DNA from: a virus
Direction: 5' to 3' (one strand)
IMG/VR virus record: IMGVR_UViG_3300035643_000005
Coordinates: 1-32,592 of that record
DNA: 32,592 nucleotides
Both the position numbers and the translations under genes were made by a program. This document shows positions 1-8,070 of this stretch, one piece after another. Under the pieces are notes generated by a model. It made no database searches and was not told where the DNA came from. It worked only from the letters and a program-made list of their open reading frames with translations. Numbering within the stretch: the stretch's first letter is position 1; the number at the start of each line of letters is the position of its first letter.

Positions 1-2853
1 GGGCTGCAAAAACAACAGGCTAGAGCCGGTGCCCTGGCCAGCTACTAGATAGATATCCGAAACGGTAAAGACCAAAGCGCCAATACTGGTGGGCACAATG
101 CGCTTCACTAATGAAGGACACACGGCGCTATTCAGTGGCGGGAAGCCCTCTACCCCGTTACCCGCCGGGGTGCTTGGCCCAACGCTCCAGTAAACTGTGT
201 TTCCGGCGCTGCCGAAGATACGATTCAGATGATAAGTTAGATTGATGAGTCCCGATGGCGGCGGGGTGTTTTGACTGGCCAGCGGTGCCTGAATCAGGAT
301 ATTCAGCCCGGAATCCAGGGTAGTGTCAACGAAGCCATTGGCCTGATATTGCGCCAGTGGAATCGTATATATCGAGTTCTGGACGCCGGGGATGAGATAC
401 CAGCCTGCCCCGCCGTCCTGGGTGCGGAAGATGGCGACATAATCGGCCTGGGGGTCAACGCTCGCAGGCAGCCCGCCGTTGATGGTTACGCCCGTGGCCC
501 CGATGAAATTCCCTGTCGCCGCACTTACCGGACTGGCGTTAGACACGGTGTTGGTCAAAGTGTTGACCAGGGCCAGGGTGTATGACCAGCCCCCGTTAAA
601 TGTGCTAAGTGTGCCTACGGCTGGCGCAGAAGACGGCCCCTGATTGATCCAAGTCAGATTCGGATTGTCTTTGGTAAGCTGGTTAATCCCACTTGCGAAT
701 AGCGGCTGAGTTGTGCCCGTCGCCCCTGCTTCATAGGCATCCTCGATGTTGTTATTAGCATCGACGATAGTCGGCGTCAGCACATAGCGGGTCTGCGCCC
801 TCCAGGAGTAATCACTGACTGGACCAACATTCCTCCAGGGTAGCTGGTTCTGCGCCTCATAGACGGTGGGATAGGCGGGGGCAAAGGTGGTCGTCCAGGC
901 TGGCCAGCTTGGTTGCGTAGTATCACTTTCGATGGGCGGCGTGACCGGTGTGTAACCGTTCACGTAGAGACAAAGCTGCTGTTTGGTTTGCCACTGACAG
1001 TAATCGATCTCGATGGGGTAGGTGTCGGCAGAGGGGAAGTTAACAACGTAAGTGTCGTTATAATTTCCAGATGAATTGTTGGCCCCGACCGTGCTCAAGC
1101 CGCTAAAGGCGTAACCATATTGCGCGGTTTTGGAGGGATAGGGCGCTCCTGAGCTGGTGGGGCCGGAAATCAACTGGGGCGTAGCATGGTTCACGACGCC
1201 CGTTCCCGCCGCCCAGTACATGCCGTCGTCATGGTTGATGGTGAAGGTATAAGTTCCGGCGGTCGGGATGACCAAGCTAGCCAGCACAATCGCCGTATAG
1301 TTCTGGTTTGCGCCAGTCCAGGGTACGGTATAGCCAGTAATCTCACCCGCTCCGTTGAGTGTGGCCCACTCCATGGGCTCAACATTGGGATCGGCGGTGC
1401 CGTTGTACTGGGGAGGATTGAAAAGGATGCTTGACCCCAAGGCTGACTGCTGCAAAGTGTAGGCACCATAACCGGGATTGTTCGAGTTATCGGCCGGATT
1501 TCGCAGTTCGCACTGACCGGCAAAGACGGAATTATGAGGATAGAAGTTCGCCGTGACGCTTCCGTAAAACTGGACAATGGCGGTTGGGGTTTGAAGCTGA
1601 AACAGGCAGTTGGTGCCGGAGATATTGGCAACCAGGAACTGGGGAATACTGTAAGCAGTATGCGCCGCCCAGGTAAGTGACGCGGCCGTCTGCAGTTTTG
1701 TCCAAACCACCGTACCATCGTTAGTTGTGGTTCCGACACCGGAATTTGCCGCCTGCCAGCTTGGCGCAGTCGCTCCGGAAGTCCCGGCGGTAGTGAGTTG
1801 CTGCAATCCGCCGTTTGAATCAACAATTACGTTCGCATTGCTGTAGAAGGTATTCGCCCGCCATCCGGTCGCGGAAGCGCCAACGCTGACGGTTGGGGCA
1901 ACGCTTGGTCCGGCAATACCCCAGTTCTGAACCGGGCTGCCGCGATTCGCCCAAACCGCCGTATTATCGATCGTGGTATTGCTGGGCGCAGCGCTGGATG
2001 TATTCCAAGTCGGCGCGCCGGTGCCGCTAGTCGGCGTTCCGCCTTGAAGCTGGGCAATAACTCCGGTATCCGCCGCCGAGCTGTAATTGGTATGACTAGT
2101 GCTGGCCTGGACGGTGGTGCCGGAAGCGCTGGTGACGGTGATGACTATACCGTTTAAGAAGGTCGCCGTAGTTAATCCCCACAGCGGATATTGCTGGCCA
2201 ACTGTGATGTTCACAGTCGAACCTACGGTTAGGCTGAGCACTCCCGAAGCGATGGTGACGTTGCTGATCGAGGTAATAGCAGCGGCGATGATCTGCTCAA
2301 TGTTGCCATTGCTGTCGATAATGAAGGTCTGTAGGTTGTTAATCGAATACGAAGTGCTCGCCGCCCAACTGGTAAGCGTCTGCAGCCATTTCTTCTGGTC
2401 AATCCCGTCGCCAAAGTACAGCGTATTGGCCACGCCCTGCATATAAGTCTGACCCGCGCCACTGCTCTTAGAAAATATAGCGACCTGATTCGAAGGACCG
2501 GTTCCGTCATAAAGTGTGGAAGGCGTATCCACCATCACCTTAATGGTCTCGGTGCTCCCGCTGAACAAGCGGAATTCGTAGAAATAATCGACCGCGCTGA
2601 AAGTTGAGCTGTTGTAGACAGAATTGCCGGGGCGTCGAATGGGCGTAAGGCGATTGCTGATTTCAACGTTTGAACCCGCAATCATGGCATCGCCACGAAC
2701 CCCATAAAATTTTTCTTCGATGCGCGTAGATCCGGCATCGCGCATGGGATTACGCTGCGTCCACAAACCCTGGAAAAACCGATTGGTGAAAATCGGCGCG
2801 AAGCGCACCGGCTTAGCTGATTGCGCGCCCGCGAGCTGGATCTGGTTAGCCAT
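1..2853 (-). CDS. Large tail nozzle/hub-like protein with PA14-like domain, C-terminus off the window
   Basis: One frame stays open for 951 codons from an ATG at 2853 to the window edge; I read the whole stretch and found no stop. GAGGCGG precedes the start. The N-terminal part contains NTLYFGDGIDQKKW (about 150-165) and the distal part LNRIFGSAGNTVYWS. Both resemble repeating beta-propeller strands of podovirus tail nozzle proteins (T7 gp12 or P22 gp10 type), which is an inference. Residues about 480-632 look like a PA14 domain, with TYTFTINHDDGMYWAAG, YPIEIDYCQW and a closing LYVNG. Modules ending in DGTVVW- or DNTAVW-like motifs recur near residues 270-311, 329-393 and 679-739. The gene follows the two adaptor-like genes, fitting a distal tail component, possibly one that binds sugar on the host. 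The total length is unknown. Confidence 0.8.
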   Translation of the reverse strand, partial: MANQIQLAGAQSAKPVRFAPIFTNRFFQGLWTQRNPMRDAGSTRIEEKFYGVRGDAMIAGSNVEISNRLTPIRRPGNSVYNSSTFSAVDYFYEFRLFSGSTETIKVMVDTPSTLYDGTGPSNQVAIFSKSSGAGQTYMQGVANTLYFGDGIDQKKWLQTLTSWAASTSYSINNLQTFIIDSNGNIEQIIAAAITSISNVTIASGVLSLTVGSTVNITVGQQYPLWGLTTATFLNGIVITVTSASGTTVQASTSHTNYSSAADTGVIAQLQGGTPTSGTGAPTWNTSSAAPSNTTIDNTAVWANRGSPVQNWGIAGPSVAPTVSVGASATGWRANTFYSNANVIVDSNGGLQQLTTAGTSGATAPSWQAANSGVGTTTNDGTVVWTKLQTAASLTWAAHTAYSIPQFLVANISGTNCLFQLQTPTAIVQFYGSVTANFYPHNSVFAGQCELRNPADNSNNPGYGAYTLQQSALGSSILFNPPQYNGTADPNVEPMEWATLNGAGEITGYTVPWTGANQNYTAIVLASLVIPTAGTYTFTINHDDGMYWAAGTGVVNHATPQLISGPTSSGAPYPSKTAQYGYAFSGLSTVGANNSSGNYNDTYVVNFPSADTYPIEIDYCQWQTKQQLCLYVNGYTPVTPPIESDTTQPSWPAWTTTFAPAYPTVYEAQNQLPWRNVGPVSDYSWRAQTRYVLTPTIVDANNNIEDAYEAGATGTTQPLFASGINQLTKDNPNLTWINQGPSSAPAVGTLSTFNGGWSYTLALVNTLTNTVSNASPVSAATGNFIGATGVTINGGLPASVDPQADYVAIFRTQDGGAGWYLIPGVQNSIYTIPLAQYQANGFVDTTLDSGLNILIQAPLASQNTPPPSGLINLTYHLNRIFGSAGNTVYWSVGPSTPAGNGVEGFPPLNSAVCPSLVKRIVPTSIGALVFTVSDIYLVAGQGTGSSLLFLQP

Positions 2854-2889
2854 TATGCTTGGTGCCGCCTCAAATATTCTGCTAAGCCG

Positions 2890-3945
2890 CTATTGGCCCC
2901 AGTAGTCAAATGGCCACGCGGGACCAATGGGCATCCCGTACTTATACGGCCCACCACCCATGAGACTTTCACTGGGGTAGAACTGCGCATCCTCGCGTTC
3001 GCGGTCAGCGCCGCGCAGTGCGATCATCAGCGCCTCTTCCCATTTAGCATAGGATTCGCCAGCGGATTTTGAACCGGCGTGTTCGTAGAGAAGCGCCAGC
3101 AAGCCCTGGCGGAATAGATAAGCAAATTCGTCTGGTATGGGCGCGATGGTCTGCTGCAGGCTAGTAAGGGTGGGCGGCTTTCTTTGGTAGACGGGGAATA
3201 CAAGCCAAGCCAGCCCTGAAAAGGCGGGCAGGGGGGCCAGCCGCATGGCATAACCATTTGGATTTGCCACTGTCCAGGTGACCGTACCATCCAGCACGGT
3301 CGTGCCCGCCGCTGCGTTAATCGGGGCCGAAGGCTGTACGCTCCCTGTGACACCGTATGGATTTCCCGGCGGTAGCGTAATCGGCCCCGTGCTGAAGCCT
3401 GGGCTATTGATGTTGAGTTTCAGAACGGTGCTGTTGATGTAAAGAATGTTCCCGTTGCCGTCCATAAATTGCTGGATGGGGCTCATCGGCGTCATAGCTA
3501 CGCCGTAGCTGCATGGAATCGCGGTATTGGCCTGCCACTGGCCCAAAAAAGCGAGCGAGTTCGGAATAAAGGAAATATTGAATGGGTTCGCCTGATACGA
3601 GGTCTGGCCGAGATCGCGCACTGCCTCCATCGTAAAAATCGGCTTCGGCGCAAGGTTCCCGGTGTTGACGCAGTTGTTGATATCGCAGCGCCAGGCTCCC
3701 TCCATCCACCCCATGTCGGTAATTTGGGTGACATAGTCCTGCTGTAGCGCGACCGTCAGAATCGGCGGGACGTAACCGCGATTCCATTTCCAGTCAAAAG
3801 ACTGCGCCAGGATGCGCTGTATCACGTCATTGGCGACATTCAAGAACGGCCGCTGCGTCCATCCGCCCGCCCCAAACAGCGGATTTAGTTCCGGATACGA
3901 TTTGATATCGTCAGCGAATTGCTGCAGGGTGATGGTGCTGGCCAT
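2890..3945 (-). CDS. Head-tail adaptor-like protein, second paralogue (351 aa)
   Basis: This protein is paralogous to the gene just upstream (3945-4682). Both have a FDWKWNR/FAWRWNR motif near residue 50-58, then a QQDY/TQDY motif, a GWMEGA/GWLEKA motif and, later, APIPDEFAYLF/APIPDYLSFLY followed by a helix. That layout (W-x-N near the start, beta section, then P-x-x-(F/Y) and helices) recalls podovirus portal-adaptor proteins of the T7 gp11 / P22 gp4 type. The functional name is inference. This copy carries an extra central insert of roughly 90 residues that includes a TVLDGTVTWTV motif like those in the next gene. Its start overlaps the upstream stop as TAATG, so the two are probably translated together. 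Confidence 0.75.
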   Translation of the reverse strand: MASTITLQQFADDIKSYPELNPLFGAGGWTQRPFLNVANDVIQRILAQSFDWKWNRGYVPPILTVALQQDYVTQITDMGWMEGAWRCDINNCVNTGNLAPKPIFTMEAVRDLGQTSYQANPFNISFIPNSLAFLGQWQANTAIPCSYGVAMTPMSPIQQFMDGNGNILYINSTVLKLNINSPGFSTGPITLPPGNPYGVTGSVQPSAPINAAAGTTVLDGTVTWTVANPNGYAMRLAPLPAFSGLAWLVFPVYQRKPPTLTSLQQTIAPIPDEFAYLFRQGLLALLYEHAGSKSAGESYAKWEEALMIALRGADREREDAQFYPSESLMGGGPYKYGMPIGPAWPFDYWGQ

Positions 3946-4682
3946 TACAGCAAACTCCTGTTTTGTCTGCCGATTTGGGTAGCTTGAACGCCGGACTGTA
4001 TGGTGTTAGCTGCCACCACGTGGTCGGCAAGGAAGATAGCTACCTGACTTTCGCTGAGGCCGCCATTGGTAGCCACTACCTGACGGAGAAAAGTGCTAAG
4101 CAAGGGGCCGAATCGCCCATCAGCCAGATATTCATAAGTCTTAGCGGCAAAGCCGGTATTGTAAAGAAATGACAGATAGTCCGGAATCGGTGCCCAGGTG
4201 TCGGTCAAGTTCTTGAACAGCCCGGCCGACTGTTGATAAGTCAGCGTAACCGTATAGATCTTGTCTGGCGGCGGAATAAGCCGGAAGGTGATGTTGCCAT
4301 TGCCGTCATCCAGACGCGCGGCAATTCGCGTCGGCAGATTCGGCTGCGTCTCTTCGCCCAGGTTCAGCACAACCTCAAGTTCGTGAACTATTGCGGGGCT
4401 GACGGTATTATCCGTGACTGTGGCTTTTTCCAGCCATCCAAATTGCGGAAGCAACTGCTGGTAATCCTGGGTTGGCTGCTGAGCCGTGGTGAGAAAGGTT
4501 GCGGTTTGCCGATTCCATCGCCAGGCGAAGGGCGGTCCCAGTATGAATTGGCGCACCCAGTCCCCAATGGTGAATGCCGGGTCATTGATCCCAGCAAACA
4601 CCAAAGGAGCATTTCGCACGAACTGCTGAGTGACAGTAATGGTGCGCTGCAGCGTGTTCGTAGAGTTGGGAGGATTGGCCAT
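3945..4682 (-). CDS. Head-tail adaptor-like protein, first paralogue (245 aa)
   Basis: Shares FAWRWNR (52-58), TQDY (71-74), GWLEKA (82-87) and APIPDYLSFLY (164-174) with the following gene, so the two are a tandem duplication. By position (after the head genes, before a large tail protein) and by layout it is a likely portal-adaptor or gatekeeper of a short-tailed phage; this is inferred, not shown. The Shine-Dalgarno AGGA sits right behind the U-tract of the intrinsic terminator at 4688-4717. Expression therefore depends on read-through of that terminator or on initiation close to it. The 3' end overlaps the next start by TAATG. Confidence 0.75.
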   Translation of the reverse strand: MANPPNSTNTLQRTITVTQQFVRNAPLVFAGINDPAFTIGDWVRQFILGPPFAWRWNRQTATFLTTAQQPTQDYQQLLPQFGWLEKATVTDNTVSPAIVHELEVVLNLGEETQPNLPTRIAARLDDGNGNITFRLIPPPDKIYTVTLTYQQSAGLFKNLTDTWAPIPDYLSFLYNTGFAAKTYEYLADGRFGPLLSTFLRQVVATNGGLSESQVAIFLADHVVAANTIQSGVQATQIGRQNRSLL

Positions 4683-4687
4683 AGTCC

Positions 4688-4717
4688 TAAAAAAAAGAGG
4701 CAGGATGAATTCCTACC
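4688..4717 (-). terminator. Intrinsic terminator within the structural operon
   Basis: Read on the minus strand, GGTAGGA pairs with TCCTGCC (7 bp, one G-U) around an ATTCA loop, followed by TC and eight T. It lies between the zinc-protein gene ending at 4744 and the adaptor gene starting at 4682. It would reduce, not abolish, transcription of the adaptor and tail genes unless there is antitermination or an unseen promoter. Confidence 0.8.
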
Positions 4718-4743
4718 CCGCCCTTAACGGTTCTTTCTGATTG

Positions 4744-5250
4744 TTATCGCGCGGCCTGCGCCTTGACGGGGTTAAGAAAGACGCGCTGTCCGGCTCGGGA
4801 GATGCGGTTGGCCTGCTTGCGGCGGAAATATTCGTGGTCTTCTGGATTGTTACTCCAGATCTGCTTTTGACAGTTGGTGCAGATGCCCACGATAACCCCG
4901 GTATCAAGCTGGTGCAGAACGAATGAGCCAAGCTGTCCCTGAAACTCGCTCAGGGCATTTGATCCCTGCAGGTGGGGACAAGTTTTATAACTGGCCTCGA
5001 TCTCAGCCCTGATGCGCTCATAGGCTTCGCGGCTCTGTTCCCGCTGCCTGCGTTCATTTTCTTCTCGCCCCGGATCGACGTATGGTTTACGCGCTTCCAA
5101 AATAGCGTTAGCCATGATCTTGCTGGATTGCTCCAGGGCGTTGCTAACGGACGCGGAAATGATGGTCTGCAGTTCGTCAACGCTGAGCGCCATCTTGCCC
5201 TTACGGGCCTCGTTCTGCTCGGTTTTTTCTTCTGCTTTCACTTCTGACAT
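4744..5250 (-). CDS. Zinc-binding coiled-coil virion-region protein (168 aa)
   Basis: The ATG at 5250 is chosen because AGGAG stands eight bases before it; an in-frame ATG at 5280 lacks such a site. The protein begins with a charged Lys/Glu-rich tail, has a long helix rich in E/R (about 60-100) that is probably a coiled coil, and then a Cys/His set: CPH near the middle and CTNCQKQIW towards the end, a plausible zinc ribbon. Function is not recognised. It lies in the late operon between another zinc protein and the adaptor genes and is followed by an intrinsic terminator, so it may be a minor head or assembly protein. Confidence 0.7.
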   Translation of the reverse strand: MSEVKAEEKTEQNEARKGKMALSVDELQTIISASVSNALEQSSKIMANAILEARKPYVDPGREENERRQREQSREAYERIRAEIEASYKTCPHLQGSNALSEFQGQLGSFVLHQLDTGVIVGICTNCQKQIWSNNPEDHEYFRRKQANRISRAGQRVFLNPVKAQAAR

Positions 5251-5283
5251 GCTTCCTTCTCCTGTGGAAATCCGCCACATCGG

Positions 5284-5973
5284 TTAATCTGCCTTCACTT
5301 GATTGCGGTACTCATACAGTTGGCGACGCCACCTAGCCCTTCTCGGCCCGCCGGAGGGTTCGCCAAACGATTCATCACACTGTTTTTCGCTAATGAGGCC
5401 GGACTTTATAAGGCGTAGCAGCACAGTGCGCCAGCCCCGCAGCTTTTCGCGTACGGGCACGTCGCGCGCGGATTCGAATTCGTAGAGCGAATATTCCGGC
5501 AGGATACCGGTCGGGCAGTAGAAGAGGTAGCGAAAATTCCTGTCGCTCCAATCGGGACGTGGCGATGCCGCCGTCTGGAAGATGGCCAGATCGCCCGCAA
5601 TTCTTCCCTCGGTCACGTAGAGCGAGGGAATTAACTGCCTTAACCGTTTTATCAGGTCCGACGAAGACAGGAACCTACCCCATGCCGCCCGTTCATCCCT
5701 GATTTCATCCTGATGTTCCCAGCGCTGCGCCCTGACCGTATAGGAACTATTGTTGGATTCGCGCAGGCGGGCGGTGTGTTCCTCAATGCTGAGCCGGGGC
5801 GAGTGCGCGCACAAAGTGCATAAGTCCTTGCGGCCATCGCGGTAAGAACTGTCACGGTCAAAGAATTCGTAGCCCAAGATCCGAAGGCAGCCAATACACT
5901 CTTTGCCCAGCAGATCGCTGGATTCAACGACCTCTTGCGAAACAATGTTGGCCGGATCTTCGAGATCGTGCAT
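5284..5973 (-). CDS. Zinc-ribbon protein of unknown function (229 aa)
   Basis: Residues about 26-60 hold CIGC, then a Y-x-FFDRDSSYRDGRKD stretch, then CTLC. This is a C-x2-C...F...dG...C-x2-C arrangement seen in many phage proteins, sometimes beside HNH-type nucleases. I see no HNH catalytic motif here. The rest, about 150 residues, is rich in Trp, Arg and Tyr and is not recognised. It starts directly after the stop of the upstream gene (TAAATG), so translation is probably coupled. A DNA- or RNA-binding role is possible but only inferred from the zinc ribbon. Confidence 0.65.
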   Translation of the reverse strand: MHDLEDPANIVSQEVVESSDLLGKECIGCLRILGYEFFDRDSSYRDGRKDLCTLCAHSPRLSIEEHTARLRESNNSSYTVRAQRWEHQDEIRDERAAWGRFLSSSDLIKRLRQLIPSLYVTEGRIAGDLAIFQTAASPRPDWSDRNFRYLFYCPTGILPEYSLYEFESARDVPVREKLRGWRTVLLRLIKSGLISEKQCDESFGEPSGGPRRARWRRQLYEYRNQVKAD

Positions 5974-6645
5974 TTAGACTTGTTCCATCGAGAACTCGAC
6001 CAGGTTGGCGGTCGAAGACGCGCTCGATGTTCCAAACACTATCGAGCAGCAGAATTGCAGTCCGGTATAGGCGCTAACGCCGACCAGGTTGGCGAGACCG
6101 GCGCGCGTGGTGTAGGCATTGGTGGTGCCATTGGTGATGTTGCCCCAGAACTCGCCCGCCAGAACCTGCATCGCGGAATCCCACAAAACCGTAGCCTCAA
6201 CAATGAAATTGCAAGGGCCAGAGGCTAGGTTGGTGCCGCTGGATACCGAGGCAATTCTCTTGCTGGAGCTGGCGGCATTGCCTTGAGTGATGTAGAAAGT
6301 CACCGTCTGGGCATTGGTGGTTGCGGCCTGGTTGTTATATTTGCCCGTAGCCCGGATACGAAAGGCGCGACCATCAAACGAGCTGCTCTGGAAAAACGGC
6401 CGGGGTCGGCCCTGGTAAGCGCCCATAGCGATTGGGTTGCCTGACAGAGCCTGCGGAATATTCGGATCGAAGGGACCCATCGAGCCAACGATTGTGCCCT
6501 GAGTTAGAGCCTGAACAACCGCCGTGGTCGATCCGGTGACCAGAAACAACTGTTCGGCCGTGGTGCTCCCGGTCAAAGTTTGAAGCTGAAACGGGTGCCC
6601 GCTGGGATAGTCGCTTCGTAGCACAAGAAACGAATCGGAATTCAT
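5974..6645 (-). CDS. Beta-sandwich virion protein, paralogue of the 20874-21437 protein (223 aa)
   Basis: The ATG at 6645 is preferred because AAAGG precedes it; the frame extends to 6705 without a better site. The C-terminal two thirds align by eye with the protein at 20874-21437. Both share DGxxFRxRxxGxxNNxA, an IAS/IAT-x-S strand, a WDS motif, an aromatic GLQF motif and a terminal EF(S/T)(M/L)E(Q/R)V. Ser/Thr/Ala/Gly-rich beta strands suggest a surface-exposed structural protein such as a decoration, fibre or baseplate-like part. It follows the methyltransferase-glycosyltransferase gene. Precise role unknown. Confidence 0.7.
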   Translation of the reverse strand: MNSDSFLVLRSDYPSGHPFQLQTLTGSTTAEQLFLVTGSTTAVVQALTQGTIVGSMGPFDPNIPQALSGNPIAMGAYQGRPRPFFQSSSFDGRAFRIRATGKYNNQAATTNAQTVTFYITQGNAASSSKRIASVSSGTNLASGPCNFIVEATVLWDSAMQVLAGEFWGNITNGTTNAYTTRAGLANLVGVSAYTGLQFCCSIVFGTSSASSTANLVEFSMEQV

Positions 6646-6705
6646 TGATTTACCTTTGGGTTGAGAGTTTTTTGATTTTTCGAGGCCCCAAGCAGCGGGC
6701 GGCAC

Positions 6706-8070
6706 TTAATGAACTTGTATTTCGGATTTTTCGTTTATAGCTACATCTTTCTTCATGTCCTTGGCTCTTACCAAGGCGAATCCGAAGCCTTGATAAGGCG
6801 AGACTGAGCCGTGGCGCACGGGATATGAATCCTCGGGCAAAACGTAGGGGTTGCCCCGGTCGTCAAAATGCACGGGCAGCACTCCGCCATGCGCCATGCC
6901 TCTCATTCCAGCGTCGTATACTTTATTGGAAAAATACACGTCGTCAGTCATGTGGAACTGGTTAGAAAGCACGCTGGAATCTTCCTGCACTGGGAAACCG
7001 GCTTCTTTCGCCTCTTTGATGCTGCTGATGTCCTTGAACCACGGCTTCGGGATCTTTTCCAGGGCCGACGCTTTTATCAGCATGCAGCCGGTGCCGACAA
7101 CTTTGGCTTCAAAGATCTCTCCGGTTTTCCACTTCCAAAAGGGGCCATCGCCAATATCTTTTGAGACAATGGGCGTCGCCGGACAGGTTTTGGTGCAGTA
7201 GATGCCGCCGCAAAACGCGACATCGTCATCGGCATTCTCGATCCCGTAGAGCAATTCATGCACCGCATGCGAGGGCGGCGCTGTGTCATCATCCAAGAAA
7301 AGGATGTATTTGGCAGCCACGTTCAGGGCTCGCTCGCACAGGTAATTTCGCGCCGCATCCCGCTTCATGCCCTTAACCGTGAAATACGAATAGTTCGTAT
7401 TCATGGGCACCGACAAAGTAGCCAGCGACATCGCCCACTCCGGAGCAACAAAGCGCCCGGAAAATGGAATACAAATAGATAAGGTCGCCGTCCTTATCTT
7501 CGGCTCTTTAAGCGAGGCGTATGGGATATGCTTCATCGGATGGGGAGATGTTTCCCGATACCAGATAGTCGTAAACTGAACGACCGGCGTATCTTCGCCC
7601 AGCACTTCTTTGAAGGCGCGGGAGACATCCTCGTCGAAAGCATCATGGCCGCAGATCAAACCGCCAGGAGCCAGCCGGGGCAGCCAGCGTTTTATGTCGC
7701 GTACTACATTCTCGTAGTCGTGGTCGCCGTCAATAAAGACCATGTCCGGCGAACAGTCTACGGTCGCATTGGCGTGGTCCTGTTTGATTACCTGCAACCG
7801 GCCTTGCAGGCCGTCCATGTTTTCCATGAAGCGGTCAAACAATCGTTCGCGCTCTTCCGCCGGGATTTCTATGTCACGCGGACCTTTCCAATCATCAACC
7901 GCATAGACTATCCCGTTAGTATTGTCGGCCATGGCCCTTGTCGAGCGGCCCAAATACGAGCCGATTTCAACAATGACCTTGTGCTGAGCGGCCTGCTGGG
8001 CCAGCCACTCCAATTCGCCTTCCTGCATGTAGCCCTCGATCCCGAGGGCTCTCGATATGTCAACTGCCAT
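6706..8070 (-). CDS. Methyltransferase-glycosyltransferase fusion (454 aa)
   Basis: Residues 1-165 form a class I SAM-dependent methyltransferase of the Methyltransf_24 type: VEIGSYLGRST (34-44, SAM loop), VDDW (58-61) and FIDGDHDYENV (112-122). Residues about 195-420 form a GT-A glycosyltransferase: ICIPFSGR, LFLDDD (258-262, the metal- and nucleotide-sugar-binding DxD), GGIYCTKT, GTGCMLI and TDDVYF (375-380). The second half matches the separate protein at 21503-22177. The gene sits between a phosphatase gene and a virion gene. The likely role is sugar addition and methylation on virion protein, phage DNA or a host surface; the target cannot be told. The start abuts the preceding stop (TAAATG). 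Confidence 0.88.
   Translation of the reverse strand: MAVDISRALGIEGYMQEGELEWLAQQAAQHKVIVEIGSYLGRSTRAMADNTNGIVYAVDDWKGPRDIEIPAEERERLFDRFMENMDGLQGRLQVIKQDHANATVDCSPDMVFIDGDHDYENVVRDIKRWLPRLAPGGLICGHDAFDEDVSRAFKEVLGEDTPVVQFTTIWYRETSPHPMKHIPYASLKEPKIRTATLSICIPFSGRFVAPEWAMSLATLSVPMNTNYSYFTVKGMKRDAARNYLCERALNVAAKYILFLDDDTAPPSHAVHELLYGIENADDDVAFCGGIYCTKTCPATPIVSKDIGDGPFWKWKTGEIFEAKVVGTGCMLIKASALEKIPKPWFKDISSIKEAKEAGFPVQEDSSVLSNQFHMTDDVYFSNKVYDAGMRGMAHGGVLPVHFDDRGNPYVLPEDSYPVRHGSVSPYQGFGFALVRAKDMKKDVAINEKSEIQVH

Noticed and set aside
1191-2057. Minus-strand open frames in this stretch (211 and 76 codons)
   Set aside because: They are in other frames than the 951-codon tail protein, which is open throughout and has protein-like motifs.
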